Of a stretch of DNA of 64,000 nucleotides, positions 1 to 9,263 are shown piece after piece. Both the position numbers and the translations under genes were made by a program. The DNA is from Dyadobacter sp. CY261 (GTDB lineage: Bacteria > Bacteroidota > Bacteroidia > Cytophagales > Spirosomataceae): NCBI RefSeq assembly GCF_021440085.1, contig NZ_JAKCPW010000016.1, forward strand, positions 1-64,000. Reading direction: 5' to 3'. The stretch's first letter is position 1. Every line of letters begins with the position of its first letter. The notes below the pieces were generated by a model. That model did no database searches, had not been told where the DNA came from, and worked only from the letters and a program-made list of their open reading frames with translations.

Positions 1-3
1 TTT

Positions 4-66
4 GTTATAGCCAGACTGACATCTGTTATAGCCAGACTGACATTCGTTATAGTTAGACTAACGTGA
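4..66. repeat. Three tandem 21-bp repeats
   Basis: Three head-to-tail 21-base units begin at 4, 25 and 46. The first two are almost identical and the third has diverged (same GTTATAG start and AGACT core). The array may continue left of the window edge. It lies just beyond the stop codon of the DUF4494 gene, which itself ends in 15-base repeats. No function can be assigned; replication slippage is the simplest origin. Confidence 0.85.
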
Positions 67-68
67 CG

Positions 69-608
69 TTACGCATTCTCGGTTAGCACATTCTCGGTCA
101 GTACATTCTCAGCCTGCGTGCGTTCGGCCATTACTTCGCTCAACGGACGCATATTTGCAGGGATTTCCTGTTCCTTGTCTTCATCTGCCGAGTATGGGAA
201 CACATCCAGGATAGGCGTAAGATTAATGTCCGTCACCTCGTAAGGGATCAGGAAGTTGCGCATACTTTCGTTAATACGGTCGAGGGCTTGCTGGATGCCT
301 TCGGAGTTCACGAGCATATAATTCACGATCTTCTTCTCTTTTCCGCTTTTTTCATCGACGGAAAAATAAATGACCTTGGCCTTGAACCACTGTTCGCCGT
401 CCTCATAGGCAAAAAGATCTGCCAGGCGCATTCTTGAAATGGCGGTTACGCTGAAATCGCTGGCATCGGTGACGATCTGTTTGTAGAGCCTCGCTTCGGA
501 CTCCGTGTATGAAACGGCGTCCACCAGGTACGTTTCGTTGATCGTTTTTAGCCTTCCTGCCTCATCTTCTTTTTGATACCGAATTTTTCCTAAATACCAG
601 CTGGCCAT
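69..608 (-). CDS. DUF4494 domain-containing protein
   Basis: Protein of about 179 residues of the Bacteroidota DUF4494 family; function unknown. The start is set at 608, where MASWYLGKIRYQK matches the usual family N-terminus; an upstream in-frame ATG at 668 would add about 20 unlikely residues. The body carries the family-like segment around TYLVDAVSYTESEARLYK. The C-terminus is unusual: the last residues repeat a five-residue unit (AENVL, TENVL, TENA), encoded by three 15-base repeats at 74-118. The family call is from recall of the sequence pattern; the repeat tail is seen directly. Confidence 0.8.
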   Translation of the reverse strand: MASWYLGKIRYQKEDEAGRLKTINETYLVDAVSYTESEARLYKQIVTDASDFSVTAISRMRLADLFAYEDGEQWFKAKVIYFSVDEKSGKEKKIVNYMLVNSEGIQQALDRINESMRNFLIPYEVTDINLTPILDVFPYSADEDKEQEIPANMRPLSEVMAERTQAENVLTENVLTENA

Positions 609-754
609 GTTTGTGTCGATTGGGTGAAAATTTAGAGTTTGCAAATGTAGAGGCTGGGTTGAAAGCACGCAAAAAATAACTCCATAAACTAATAATCCCC
701 GCTACCGGTGTGCGTTCTGATACCTACTGTTTAACTTGCGCAAAATACATTGTA

Positions 755-1387
755 ATGAAAAAGCAAATTTGGATGGCTGTAATCGTGCTGATTACTGCTA
801 TAATGACGGGTTGCGGCGTAAGCCGACAGGTTTCGGAAGCGAAGGTTTTTGGCGATTGTAAGTACAATATTGCATCTGTAGACAGCGTCTACCTGGCCGG
901 AATCGATATCAGAGAGTTCAGAAATATCAAAAGTTTCAGCGATTTTGACCTGGTAAGATATCCCGGACTAGCTATGGGATTGCTTAGGAAAAATGTTCCG
1001 TTAAACCTTCGTGTAAACGTGGATATCACCAATCCTACCCGTAAACGTGCGGCGATCAATCAGTTGGAATACAGGGTTTTGCTTTCAGAGAGTGAGATTT
1101 TTAATGGATATCTGAGTCAGCTTATCGAAGTACTGCCTGGCACGACACCTACGCGTGTGCCGGTGAGCCTGCAGACGAATGCCTACCAGTTGATTTCAAA
1201 TGATCAGACCCGCGATCAGTTCATAAATATGATACTGGCGCTGACGGGCAAGTCCGACGCAAAGCCGACGAAATTCGTTGTTAAAGTGCGACCCACGTTG
1301 GATATTGCTGGCAAGCAGGTAAATTATCCAGGGTATATAACTTTTGAAAAGGAAATAACCAGCCAGATGATCACCGGGGCCCGATAA
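755..1387 (+). CDS. Lipoprotein with LEA type-2-like domain
   Basis: Exported lipoprotein of about 210 residues. The start at 755 gives a classic signal peptide (MKK, then a hydrophobic run) ending in a lipobox-like MTGC with the lipidated Cys at residue 20; the longer reading frame from 710 would bury it. The middle reads VDITNPTRKRAAINQLEYRV and later VLPGTTPTRVPVSL, the NPT...L.Y pattern of LEA-14/WHy domains, a small beta-sandwich found in bacterial lipoproteins. Probably anchored in a membrane facing the periplasm. Role unknown. It is followed 36 bases later by a large membrane protein, perhaps co-transcribed. Confidence 0.65.
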   Translation: MKKQIWMAVIVLITAIMTGCGVSRQVSEAKVFGDCKYNIASVDSVYLAGIDIREFRNIKSFSDFDLVRYPGLAMGLLRKNVPLNLRVNVDITNPTRKRAAINQLEYRVLLSESEIFNGYLSQLIEVLPGTTPTRVPVSLQTNAYQLISNDQTRDQFINMILALTGKSDAKPTKFVVKVRPTLDIAGKQVNYPGYITFEKEITSQMITGAR

Positions 1388-1423
1388 CTTTTGATTCAGA
1401 TTTAAGCATCCAACCACACTGTT

Positions 1424-3250
1424 TTGAAGCCATTTTTAGAAAATCCTCATTTGTTTGAGTATTATAGCGTTGTCGTCGCTATGCTTTTGCTTTTTGGAGT
1501 TACATTTTTTATAAAAAAAATACAGCCTTGGCGGCAATGGCTGGGAATCGGCCTGATCGTAGCACCTGTTCTGTACTTCTTCATTCTGCTTGATGCACAC
1601 GTCGTCAACATTCCCTACACCGACGATTTCAATCTGCTGGAAACCGTGCAAAAGCTTCGACACTCGCGAGGTTTCGTAGAAATGCTCGAAGTGCTCTTCG
1701 AGCAGGTCAACCAGCACAGGTTTGCATTCGAACGCATTGTGATGCTGATTATGTTCGTGCTGACCGGAGCAATCAATATCAAGACGCAAATCATCATTGG
1801 AGATCTGTTTTTGCTGGGGATTAGCTATTTGTTGTATATCAATTTCAAAAAAGAAAATATTTCCTGGTATCTGTTCATACCAGTTCCTTATATACTTTTT
1901 AACCTCGTTTTCTTCGAGAATGCCTATTGGGGTATCGCGGCATTACAGAACACGCCGTTGATCTTTTTTGCATTCCTGACAGCGCATGGGCTTGCGCGTC
2001 AGGATAAGAAAGGCCTTTGGATCGCGATCATCGCCGCATTGCTTACTACCTTCACAAGTGGAAGCGGCATGCTGACTTGGATCGTCGGGATCCTCATTCT
2101 ATGTTTTCAAAAGCGGTTTCGGAGCTTGTTGTGGTGGGTTTTGGGAAGCATTGTGGTATTGGTCTTCTACTTCTTTTTCGATTATACATTCATTCCGTCG
2201 CCCGGTGCGAAGGTGTGGGACCATCCGGTTTTTAATTTGCTTTATATATTTGCTTTTTGGGGAAATGCGCTTTTTCTGGATGTGCGCCATCCGCTCGTCC
2301 AGGTTTTTCACGAGGATCTTATTGCCTGCGTTTTGCTTGGGGCTGCGATTGCACTAGTATTTGTCATCTGGGTGGTCCGGATTTTGGTTTCGCGAAAACC
2401 CGGCTGGGCGAATTGGTTCCTTTGGGGCGCATTGCTCTTCGTAATGGGCACTGGGGCAATGTTCATGATCAGCCGGCCGATCTCAGACTACGTCATGTAT
2501 GGCGGTACCGTTTTTTCGAGACGTTATATGGTTTTCGGCGTGGTGCTGCTTGCAACATGCTACGTTTGCCTGATCGTTATTTTGAAGGATTGGGGTAAAT
2601 GGAGGAATGCCCTTGCCATTGCCGCTGTTCTCGGTTTCGGCACGCTGAATTTTGTCAGTTATTTTCTGTCGATCGCGTCGATACGCAAACTGCACGACGA
2701 ACTGGTGATCGATGGCTATTTTTGGAAAAATTACAGGACATTCCTCACCGTAGGCGAGCTCTTCACCGACGTCCCTTTCTGGAACCATCCGACGCGCATG
2801 AGCAATTTGATCTTAAGTCTTGAATCGGACGGTGTTACGGACTTCTATCAATATTACGATATGCCAGCTCAGCAACAACTGATCCGGCAAACCAGCCAGA
2901 AAGCTGAGACGTTCGCGGGGCAGTTTGATGCACAATTCCAGTATAGAAATGGCGACTATAATCGCTATATGAAGTATTTTAAGTTTTCTGCTGCGCCAGA
3001 AAAGGAACAGAAAGAAACATTTTATTTTGTACTGGAATCCGCCCGGCACAACATCGTGCTTCCCGCAGTGCCGGTGCCTAATACGTTCCGCGATTTTATA
3101 CAAAAAGCATCCTATTACAGTAACAATTATCAGTACGCGCTTTATAAACCTAAGCTTCCCGAAGGAAAATACCGCGCCTGGATTATGTCCCGCGGTGATT
3201 CCGGCAAATGGGAATCCGTTTATACTGGTAAGCAAGTACTATTTTTCTAG
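1424..3250 (+). CDS. Polytopic membrane protein, unknown function
   Basis: A 608-residue protein with about ten or more hydrophobic segments in its first 430 residues and a soluble C-terminal part (about 440-608). After the first two membrane segments comes IPYTDDFNLLETV and then NQHRFAFERI; an acidic pair in the first periplasmic loop is typical of GT-C type glycosyltransferases, so a lipid-linked sugar transferase is possible but not shown. The most upstream usable codon is TTG at 1424, giving MKPFLENPH; the first internal ATG would cut into the first membrane helix. No Shine-Dalgarno sequence is seen. Confidence 0.6.
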   Translation: MKPFLENPHLFEYYSVVVAMLLLFGVTFFIKKIQPWRQWLGIGLIVAPVLYFFILLDAHVVNIPYTDDFNLLETVQKLRHSRGFVEMLEVLFEQVNQHRFAFERIVMLIMFVLTGAINIKTQIIIGDLFLLGISYLLYINFKKENISWYLFIPVPYILFNLVFFENAYWGIAALQNTPLIFFAFLTAHGLARQDKKGLWIAIIAALLTTFTSGSGMLTWIVGILILCFQKRFRSLLWWVLGSIVVLVFYFFFDYTFIPSPGAKVWDHPVFNLLYIFAFWGNALFLDVRHPLVQVFHEDLIACVLLGAAIALVFVIWVVRILVSRKPGWANWFLWGALLFVMGTGAMFMISRPISDYVMYGGTVFSRRYMVFGVVLLATCYVCLIVILKDWGKWRNALAIAAVLGFGTLNFVSYFLSIASIRKLHDELVIDGYFWKNYRTFLTVGELFTDVPFWNHPTRMSNLILSLESDGVTDFYQYYDMPAQQQLIRQTSQKAETFAGQFDAQFQYRNGDYNRYMKYFKFSAAPEKEQKETFYFVLESARHNIVLPAVPVPNTFRDFIQKASYYSNNYQYALYKPKLPEGKYRAWIMSRGDSGKWESVYTGKQVLFF

Positions 3251-3276
3251 GCTTTTGTAAAGTCTGCCCTCGATTT

Positions 3277-4041
3277 ATGCAAATACTCACTTATAATCTG
3301 AACGGCATCCGCGCCGCATTGAAAAACGGCCTGTTAGATTGGCTACAAACCACCCCGGCAGACATCCTTTGTTTCCAGGAAGTAAAAGCCACGCCCGACG
3401 TAGTCGACCTGTCCGGCTTCCGGGCACTAGGTTATGAGCTGGTGGGCTGGCATGCTGCCGAGAAAAAGGGTTACAGCGGAGTTGCCATATTTTCCAAGAT
3501 CAACCCTGACCTCGTGGTTTCCGGTTGCGACATTCCCGCCTATGACGCCGAAGGCAGAGTGCTGCGGGCCGATTTTGGCGATATTACCGTATTGAACTGC
3601 TATTTTCCGTCGGGCACCAGCGGAGATGTGCGCCAAGGCGTAAAAATGCGTTTTCTGGCCGATTTTTTTATCTGGGTAAATGAATTGAGAAAAGAACGCC
3701 CAAACCTGATCATTTGCGGCGACTATAATATAGCACATGCCGAAATCGACATTCACGATCCTGTGAGGAACAAAAAATCGTCGGGTTTCCTGCCTGAGGA
3801 GCGCGCCTGGATGACCGAATGGTTTGCCAGCGGCTACACCGACGCTTTCCGTTTTATGAACCCAACCCTGCGTGAGTACTCCTGGTGGACCTACCGAGCC
3901 GGTGCCCGCGGCAATAACAAAGGCTGGCGTATCGATTACATTTCTGTCGCCGACCCGCTCAAATCCCGCATCCTCGCCGCCCGCCAATTCAACGATGCCG
4001 TTCATTCGGACCATTGTCCGGTATGGTTGGAAATTCAATAG
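3277..4041 (+). CDS. xth: Exodeoxyribonuclease III (AP endonuclease family)
   Basis: A 254-residue exonuclease III/AP endonuclease 1 family enzyme, full length for the family. It cleaves DNA 5' to abasic sites and trims 3' ends during base-excision repair in the cytoplasm. Family motifs are in order: LTYNLNGIRAA (metal-ligand Asn), CFQEVKA (metal-ligand Glu), ICGDYNIAHAEIDIHDP (catalytic Asp/Asn), and SDHCPVWLEI at the C-terminus (catalytic Asp-His). The ATG at 3277 is the natural start. It stands alone between the membrane protein and the Uma2 gene. Confidence 0.95.
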   Translation: MQILTYNLNGIRAALKNGLLDWLQTTPADILCFQEVKATPDVVDLSGFRALGYELVGWHAAEKKGYSGVAIFSKINPDLVVSGCDIPAYDAEGRVLRADFGDITVLNCYFPSGTSGDVRQGVKMRFLADFFIWVNELRKERPNLIICGDYNIAHAEIDIHDPVRNKKSSGFLPEERAWMTEWFASGYTDAFRFMNPTLREYSWWTYRAGARGNNKGWRIDYISVADPLKSRILAARQFNDAVHSDHCPVWLEIQ

Positions 4042-4116
4042 CCCACTGGCATAAATCCGTATTCCGATAGCGGCGATATTTGTTTATTTTTGGTAGAAGC
4101 GAAAACTCAATGACCC

Positions 4117-4701
4117 ATGGATACCGAAATGCAGGTGACTTTAAGAATGGTTAGGCCGATGAGTGATGAAGAATTCTTTCAGTTCTGCCAAATAAACGAC
4201 ACACTAGAGTTCGAAAGGGACTCCTATGGAAATATCATGCTGATGTCACCAACTGGAAGTTTTACAGGTAATTTTCATCCCCACATTCTGGCTGCCGTAT
4301 ATAACTGGAATAGGGAATCCGGTTTGGGCGAAGTTTTCGATTCTTCGGCAGGTTTTACTTTGCCAAATAGTGCGGTTAGAGCTCCCGACATTTCCTGGAT
4401 CGAGAAGGGCCGATGGGCGAACGCATCCTTAGATAAAAGGAGAGATCGTTTCGTTTCTATATGTCCTGATTTTGTGGTGGAAGTTCGTTCGGAATCAGAC
4501 GGATTGAAAGACCTAATTAAAAAAATGGAAGAATACATAAGCAATGGTACCCAACTTGGTTGGCTGATTGATCGGTTCGACAAGAAAGTTTGCATATTCC
4601 GTTCTGATGGGGCAGTTGAAACCGTAGAAATTAACGCAATGCTTTCTGGTGAAAATGTGCTTCCGGGCTTTTCGCTGGATTTAAGCGAGTGGGTCAACTA
4701 G
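4117..4701 (+). CDS. Uma2 family endonuclease-like protein (DUF820)
   Basis: A 194-residue protein of the Uma2/DUF820 family, which has a PD-(D/E)XK restriction-like nuclease fold. Visible core motifs are RAPDISWI, then PDFVVEVRSESD (Asp and the E-x-R/K-like catalytic strand) and LGWLIDR. The family is numerous in cyanobacteria and occurs in Bacteroidota; its biological role is poorly known. It has its own ATG at 4117, with a TATTTTTG -7-like element at 4085-4092 but no clear matching -33. Its base composition is a little more AT-rich than its neighbours, possibly from transfer (inference). Confidence 0.85.
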   Translation: MDTEMQVTLRMVRPMSDEEFFQFCQINDTLEFERDSYGNIMLMSPTGSFTGNFHPHILAAVYNWNRESGLGEVFDSSAGFTLPNSAVRAPDISWIEKGRWANASLDKRRDRFVSICPDFVVEVRSESDGLKDLIKKMEEYISNGTQLGWLIDRFDKKVCIFRSDGAVETVEINAMLSGENVLPGFSLDLSEWVN

Positions 4702-4729
4702 TCGCTTAACCTTTTAACATCACTCAATT

Positions 4730-5335
4730 TTGTTTCAATACTTCCTCATTTACAAACCTTTCGGCATGCTTTCGCAGTTCTCCCGCGAAGGCGATCATCC
4801 AACACTGGCTGATCTCGGTTTCCCATTTGCAAAAGACATTTACCCTGTCGGACGCCTCGATGCAGATAGCGAAGGGCTTTTGTTGCTTACAAATGACAAT
4901 TTCCTCAAAACAAAATTTCTCGAACCGCGTAACAGACATACGCGTACATACTATGTGCAGGTGGAAGGCGAGGCAACGGACGAAGCCTGCAGGCACCTCG
5001 CCAGCGGAGTGATTATTTCCATTAACGGCAAACAATATAAAACGCTACCGGCGGAGATTTCGATAATCGAAGAACCGAAATTGCCGGAGCGCAATCCGCC
5101 CATCCGGTTTCGAAAGAATATTCCTACTTCTTGGCTCTCGGTTACATTGCATGAGGGTAAGAACAGGCAGGTGCGGCGGATGACGGCTGCAGCCGGTTTC
5201 CCGACGTTACGGCTGGTGCGATGGTCTATTGGAAAAATTTCATTAGCGGATAGGGAAAATAATTTTCCTAACCCCGGGGACGTATGGGAAGTTACACCGA
5301 AAGAGGCTAAACTTTTTTATGAGAGAAGCTTTTGA
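4730..5335 (+). CDS. rRNA pseudouridine synthase, RluE/RsuA type
   Basis: A 201-residue RsuA/RluB/RluE-type pseudouridine synthase that isomerises a uridine in ribosomal RNA. The catalytic motif GRLDADSEGLLLLTND carries the essential Asp, the N-terminus has YFLIYKPFGMLSQF (K-P motif), and near the C-terminus lies EGKNRQVRRM. There is no N-terminal S4 domain, as in RluE. The most plausible start is TTG at 4730 (MFQYFLIYKPFG), because the first ATG lies inside the conserved KPFGM segment. It sits 28 bases after the Uma2 gene on the same strand. The exact target uridine cannot be told from sequence. Confidence 0.88.
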   Translation: MFQYFLIYKPFGMLSQFSREGDHPTLADLGFPFAKDIYPVGRLDADSEGLLLLTNDNFLKTKFLEPRNRHTRTYYVQVEGEATDEACRHLASGVIISINGKQYKTLPAEISIIEEPKLPERNPPIRFRKNIPTSWLSVTLHEGKNRQVRRMTAAAGFPTLRLVRWSIGKISLADRENNFPNPGDVWEVTPKEAKLFYERSF

Positions 5336-5361
5336 CGAGCCGATAAATCATTTGCCCTGAC

Positions 5362-5391
5362 TTGCCAAACCGGCTAGAAGGCTTAATTTTG
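5362..5391 (+). promoter_or_regulatory. Predicted mutS promoter
   Basis: TTG at 5362-5364, a 19-base spacer and TAATTTTG at 5384-5391 match the Bacteroidota housekeeping promoter (TTG, about 19-20 bases, TAnnTTTG). It lies 33 bases ahead of the mutS start codon. Confidence 0.6.
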
Positions 5392-5423
5392 TACAAATCC
5401 TGTTCTTTAAATTAGGCTGATAA

Positions 5424-8018
5424 TTGGCAAAGGCACACAAAGAAACTCCGCTTAATAAACAATACAATCAGATCAAAGCCAAATACCCGGGGGCATTGTT
5501 GCTTTTCAGGGTTGGTGATTTTTATGAAACTTTCGGAGAGGATGCGGTAAGGGCTTCTAAAATTCTTGGTATCGTACTGACCCGCCGCAACAATGGTGGG
5601 TCACATGAGGAGCTGGCCGGATTTCCACACCATTCGCTGGACAATTATCTGCCGAAGCTTGTCCGTGCGGGCGAACGCGTGGCTATTTGTGATCAACTGG
5701 AAGATCCTGCAACCGCTAAGGGCATTGTAAAGCGTGGAGTAACCGAGCTGGTAACGCCGGGTGTGTCGTTCAACGACAATGTCCTGGATATTCGCAAGAA
5801 CAACTACCTCGCTGCGGTGCATATCGGAAACGACGGTCTGTATGGGATAGCGTTTCTGGATATTTCCACAGGCGAGTTCATGGCTTCACAGGGTAATGCC
5901 GCCTATATCGATAAAATGTTGCAGGGTTTTGGCCCGGCAGAAGTGCTTTACTGCAAAAAACACAAGCAGGAATTCAACGAACTCTTCGGAGGAAAATACC
6001 ATACATTTCATCTGGAAGACTGGTGCTTTGGCTACGACTATGGCTACGAGCAGCTGACCGGGCATTTCCAAACAACCACCTTAAAAGGATACGGCATTGA
6101 ATCGCTGCCGATGGGGATTGTCGCGGCGGGGGTGATCCTGCATTATCTGCGGGAAACCGAGCACAAAGAAGTCGCACATATCAGCCGCATTACGCGTCTG
6201 GAAGAAGAGAAATATGTTTGGCTCGACCGTTTTACGGTCCGCAATCTCGAACTCGTATATCCTCAACAGGAAGGTGGTGTGCCGCTGATCGATATTCTCG
6301 ATCATACAGTTACACCAATGGGTGCGAGGCTGTTGCGTAAATGGATGGTGCTGCCGTTGAAAGATAAGGCCCCGATCCAGGAGCGCCTCGACACCGTTGA
6401 GCATTTTTTGCAGCAGGAAGACTTACACGAATCGCTGGTCCAGTATTTCAAACAGATCGGTGACCTGGAACGGCTGATTTCAAAAGTGGCCGTGCGGCGT
6501 ATCAATCCACGAGAATTGGTACAGCTCAAAAAATCACTTAAACAGATCGCCCCTGTAAAGGAACTCCTGACGGGTAACATTCTTGGCAAATTTGCCGGCC
6601 AACTCGATGTCTGCAAAGTATTGATCGAGAAAATCGAGCATGAAGTTCGGGATGATGCACCGGTGCTTTCAAATCAGGGTCGCATGATCAAAAGCGGCGT
6701 CGACAGCGATCTCGACGAGCTCCATGCGATTTCCTACGAAGGCAAAGATTATCTGATTAAACTTCAAAACCGTGAAATTGAGCGTACGGGCATTGGTTCG
6801 CTTAAAATTGCCTATAATAAGGTTTTTGGCTATTATCTCGAAGTCACCCATGTTCACCAGAACAAAGTGCCTTCCGACTGGATCCGGAAGCAGACGCTTG
6901 TGAATGCTGAACGCTATATCACGCCTGAGCTTAAAGAGTATGAGGAGAAGATCTTGAATGCCGAAGATCGCATAGCAGCAATCGAGTTCAGGATTTTTAG
7001 TGAGCTTGTGCAGAAAGCTGCGGAGTTTGTTGCATGCATTCAGCAAAACGCACAGGTGATTTCGGCGCTTGATGTGCTGAGTTCGTTTGCATTGGCCGCC
7101 CGGAAAAGCAAATATGCCAAGCCGGTCATCAGCGATGGAAATGAGCTGGATATCAAGGAAGGCCGCCATCCGGTCATCGAGCAACAGTTGCCGGTGGGCG
7201 AAAGTTACGTGCCCAATGATGTCTACCTCGATGATGCTACCCAGCAAATCATCATTATTACGGGTCCCAACATGGCCGGTAAGTCTGCCTTGCTAAGGCA
7301 AACGGCATTGATCGTGCTCATGGCGCAAATGGGCTCATTCGTACCTGCCAAATCGGCAAAAATAGGATTAGTGGATAAGGTTTTCACGAGGGTTGGCGCG
7401 AGCGATAATCTTAGCCGTGGAGAAAGTACATTTATGGTCGAAATGACCGAGACAGCCAGCATTCTGAACAATTTAAGCAGTAAAAGTCTGGTATTAATGG
7501 ACGAAATTGGTCGCGGAACGAGTACTTACGACGGCGTTTCCATCGCCTGGGCCATTACTGAATATCTTCACAATCAGTCTGATTGCCGTGCGAAAACGCT
7601 ATTCGCAACGCATTACCACGAACTTAACCAGCTTGCCGAGGATTTTCCGCGCATCAAAAACTTCAATGTGACCGTAAAGGAGGTAGACAATAAAGTGGTT
7701 TTCCTACGAAAATTGAAACCGGGCGGTAGTGCACACAGCTTTGGTATCCATGTGGCACAGATAGCTGGTATGCCACAACCAATCGTGCTGCGGGCAAGCG
7801 AGATCATGCAGCACCTCGAAAAAGACCACGTCGCACATGAGCATAAAAAGCGTGTGAAGGATATACCGAAGAACAATTTTCAACTGAGCATTTTCGAGCC
7901 GGCGGACCCGCGTCTGGAAGAGTTAAAGGAGAAACTGTCGTTGGTCGACGTCAACACATTATCGCCCATAGAGGCACTTTTGAAATTGAACGAATTTCAG
8001 AAGCTGATCAAGAAATGA
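5424..8018 (+). CDS. mutS: DNA mismatch repair protein MutS
   Basis: An 864-residue MutS, normal length. It recognises mismatches and small loops in DNA and recruits MutL. The mismatch-reading motif is FRVGDFYETFGEDA near the N-terminus; the C-terminal ATPase has Walker A GPNMAGKS (about residues 614-621), Walker B with DEIGRGTST (from about residue 693) and ATHYHEL. A connector, levers and clamp fill the middle. The start codon is TTG (MAKAHKETPLNKQ); a later ATG would remove the mismatch-binding domain's first strand. A promoter is predicted 33 bases upstream, so it is probably transcribed alone. Confidence 0.97.
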   Translation: MAKAHKETPLNKQYNQIKAKYPGALLLFRVGDFYETFGEDAVRASKILGIVLTRRNNGGSHEELAGFPHHSLDNYLPKLVRAGERVAICDQLEDPATAKGIVKRGVTELVTPGVSFNDNVLDIRKNNYLAAVHIGNDGLYGIAFLDISTGEFMASQGNAAYIDKMLQGFGPAEVLYCKKHKQEFNELFGGKYHTFHLEDWCFGYDYGYEQLTGHFQTTTLKGYGIESLPMGIVAAGVILHYLRETEHKEVAHISRITRLEEEKYVWLDRFTVRNLELVYPQQEGGVPLIDILDHTVTPMGARLLRKWMVLPLKDKAPIQERLDTVEHFLQQEDLHESLVQYFKQIGDLERLISKVAVRRINPRELVQLKKSLKQIAPVKELLTGNILGKFAGQLDVCKVLIEKIEHEVRDDAPVLSNQGRMIKSGVDSDLDELHAISYEGKDYLIKLQNREIERTGIGSLKIAYNKVFGYYLEVTHVHQNKVPSDWIRKQTLVNAERYITPELKEYEEKILNAEDRIAAIEFRIFSELVQKAAEFVACIQQNAQVISALDVLSSFALAARKSKYAKPVISDGNELDIKEGRHPVIEQQLPVGESYVPNDVYLDDATQQIIIITGPNMAGKSALLRQTALIVLMAQMGSFVPAKSAKIGLVDKVFTRVGASDNLSRGESTFMVEMTETASILNNLSSKSLVLMDEIGRGTSTYDGVSIAWAITEYLHNQSDCRAKTLFATHYHELNQLAEDFPRIKNFNVTVKEVDNKVVFLRKLKPGGSAHSFGIHVAQIAGMPQPIVLRASEIMQHLEKDHVAHEHKKRVKDIPKNNFQLSIFEPADPRLEELKEKLSLVDVNTLSPIEALLKLNEFQKLIKK

Positions 8019-8072
8019 TACAATTTTCAATTTAATACCAATCAAAATCTCCTATAACCGATAACCTAGTTT

Positions 8073-9263
8073 ATGAAGAACTCGACCCGTTTTCAGTTGA
8101 TGGCCATGATGTTCCTGCTCTATTTCGTATGGGGCTCATGGTATGGGCAAATGAGCAAGTATATGTTTACAGAGTTGGGCGCAACGGGCGGCCAGGTCGG
8201 AAATGCTTACGCGGCCTTTTCCATTGCGATGATCATCGCGCCGTTTTTTGTCGGAATGATCGCCGACCGTTATTTTGCTGCGCAGAAAGTTTTGGGCATA
8301 TTAAGCCTCGTGGGGGCGGGCATTCTTTACGTATTGTCAGGGATTAAAGACCCTGACACGTTTTTCTGGGTGATATTGGTGTACTGTATCACGTTCGCGC
8401 CTACTATGTCGCTGACCACGTCCATTGCCATGCAGCAAGTGACTGATTCAGAGAAGGACTTTCCCGGCATCCGTGTAATGGGAACTGTGGCCTGGATCGT
8501 CGTTACGAACATTATCGGTTACTACGACATTGGCAGCACGGCCCTCATTTTCAAGATCTCGATGTTCTCGGCAGCATTTCTGGGCGTTTATTCATTTTTT
8601 TTGCCTGATACCCCTCCAAAGCCAAGCACGCAGACATCATTCTCCGATATCCTTGGTCTGGACGCATTTAAATTGTTCAAAGACCGCTCTTTCGCTATAT
8701 TCTTTATTTCCTCGCTTCTGATCTGTATCCCATTATCGTTCTATTACGCGATGGCAAACCCATCGCTGACGGATTCCGGAATGACCAATGTGGAAAATAA
8801 AATGTCGCTAGGCCAGGCTTCCGAAGTAATATTCATGCTTTTGATCCCATTTGCATTTGCGCGTTTCGGTGTGAAATGGATGCTGGTTGTAGGTCTGATC
8901 GCATGGATCATCCGTTTCGTCGGCTTTGGGTATGGTGATGCTTCCAGCGAATGGCTGCTTTACCTAGCAATTGTTTTGCATGGGGTTTGCTATGACTTCT
9001 TCTTTGTTACAGGTCAGATCTACACCGACACCAAGGCAGGTGAAAAATACCGTTCTTCTGCACAAGGTTTGATCTCCATTGCCACTTATGGTATCGGAAT
9101 GGGGATCGGCTCATGGATGTCAGGCGTTGTGGCCGATATATACACGGTGGACAGCGTGAAAAACTGGACCAGCATATGGATGGTACCCGCGGGCATTGCT
9201 GCTGTCGTATTGGTGCTTTTTGTGTTATTCTTCCGTGATAACAAGGTCAAAGCCACATCATGA
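8073..9263 (+). CDS. Nucleoside permease, NHS family (NupG/XapB-like MFS)
   Basis: A 396-residue major facilitator with about 12 membrane helices, resembling the nucleoside:H+ symporter family. It begins with MKNSTRFQLMAMMFLLYFVWGSWYG and has the family-like FFVGMIADRYF between helices 2 and 3. It probably imports nucleosides across the inner membrane; the exact substrate is an inference from family. Its last four bases overlap the start of the DUF486 gene (ATGA), so the two are co-transcribed. Confidence 0.85.
   Translation: MKNSTRFQLMAMMFLLYFVWGSWYGQMSKYMFTELGATGGQVGNAYAAFSIAMIIAPFFVGMIADRYFAAQKVLGILSLVGAGILYVLSGIKDPDTFFWVILVYCITFAPTMSLTTSIAMQQVTDSEKDFPGIRVMGTVAWIVVTNIIGYYDIGSTALIFKISMFSAAFLGVYSFFLPDTPPKPSTQTSFSDILGLDAFKLFKDRSFAIFFISSLLICIPLSFYYAMANPSLTDSGMTNVENKMSLGQASEVIFMLLIPFAFARFGVKWMLVVGLIAWIIRFVGFGYGDASSEWLLYLAIVLHGVCYDFFFVTGQIYTDTKAGEKYRSSAQGLISIATYGIGMGIGSWMSGVVADIYTVDSVKNWTSIWMVPAGIAAVVLVLFVLFFRDNKVKATS

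Noticed and set aside
4..66. Tandem repeats considered as a CRISPR array
   Set aside because: Units are contiguous with no spacers, and no cas genes are present.
6669..7247. A 192-codon open frame on the minus strand within mutS
   Set aside because: Antisense shadow of mutS; the protein has no family-like features.
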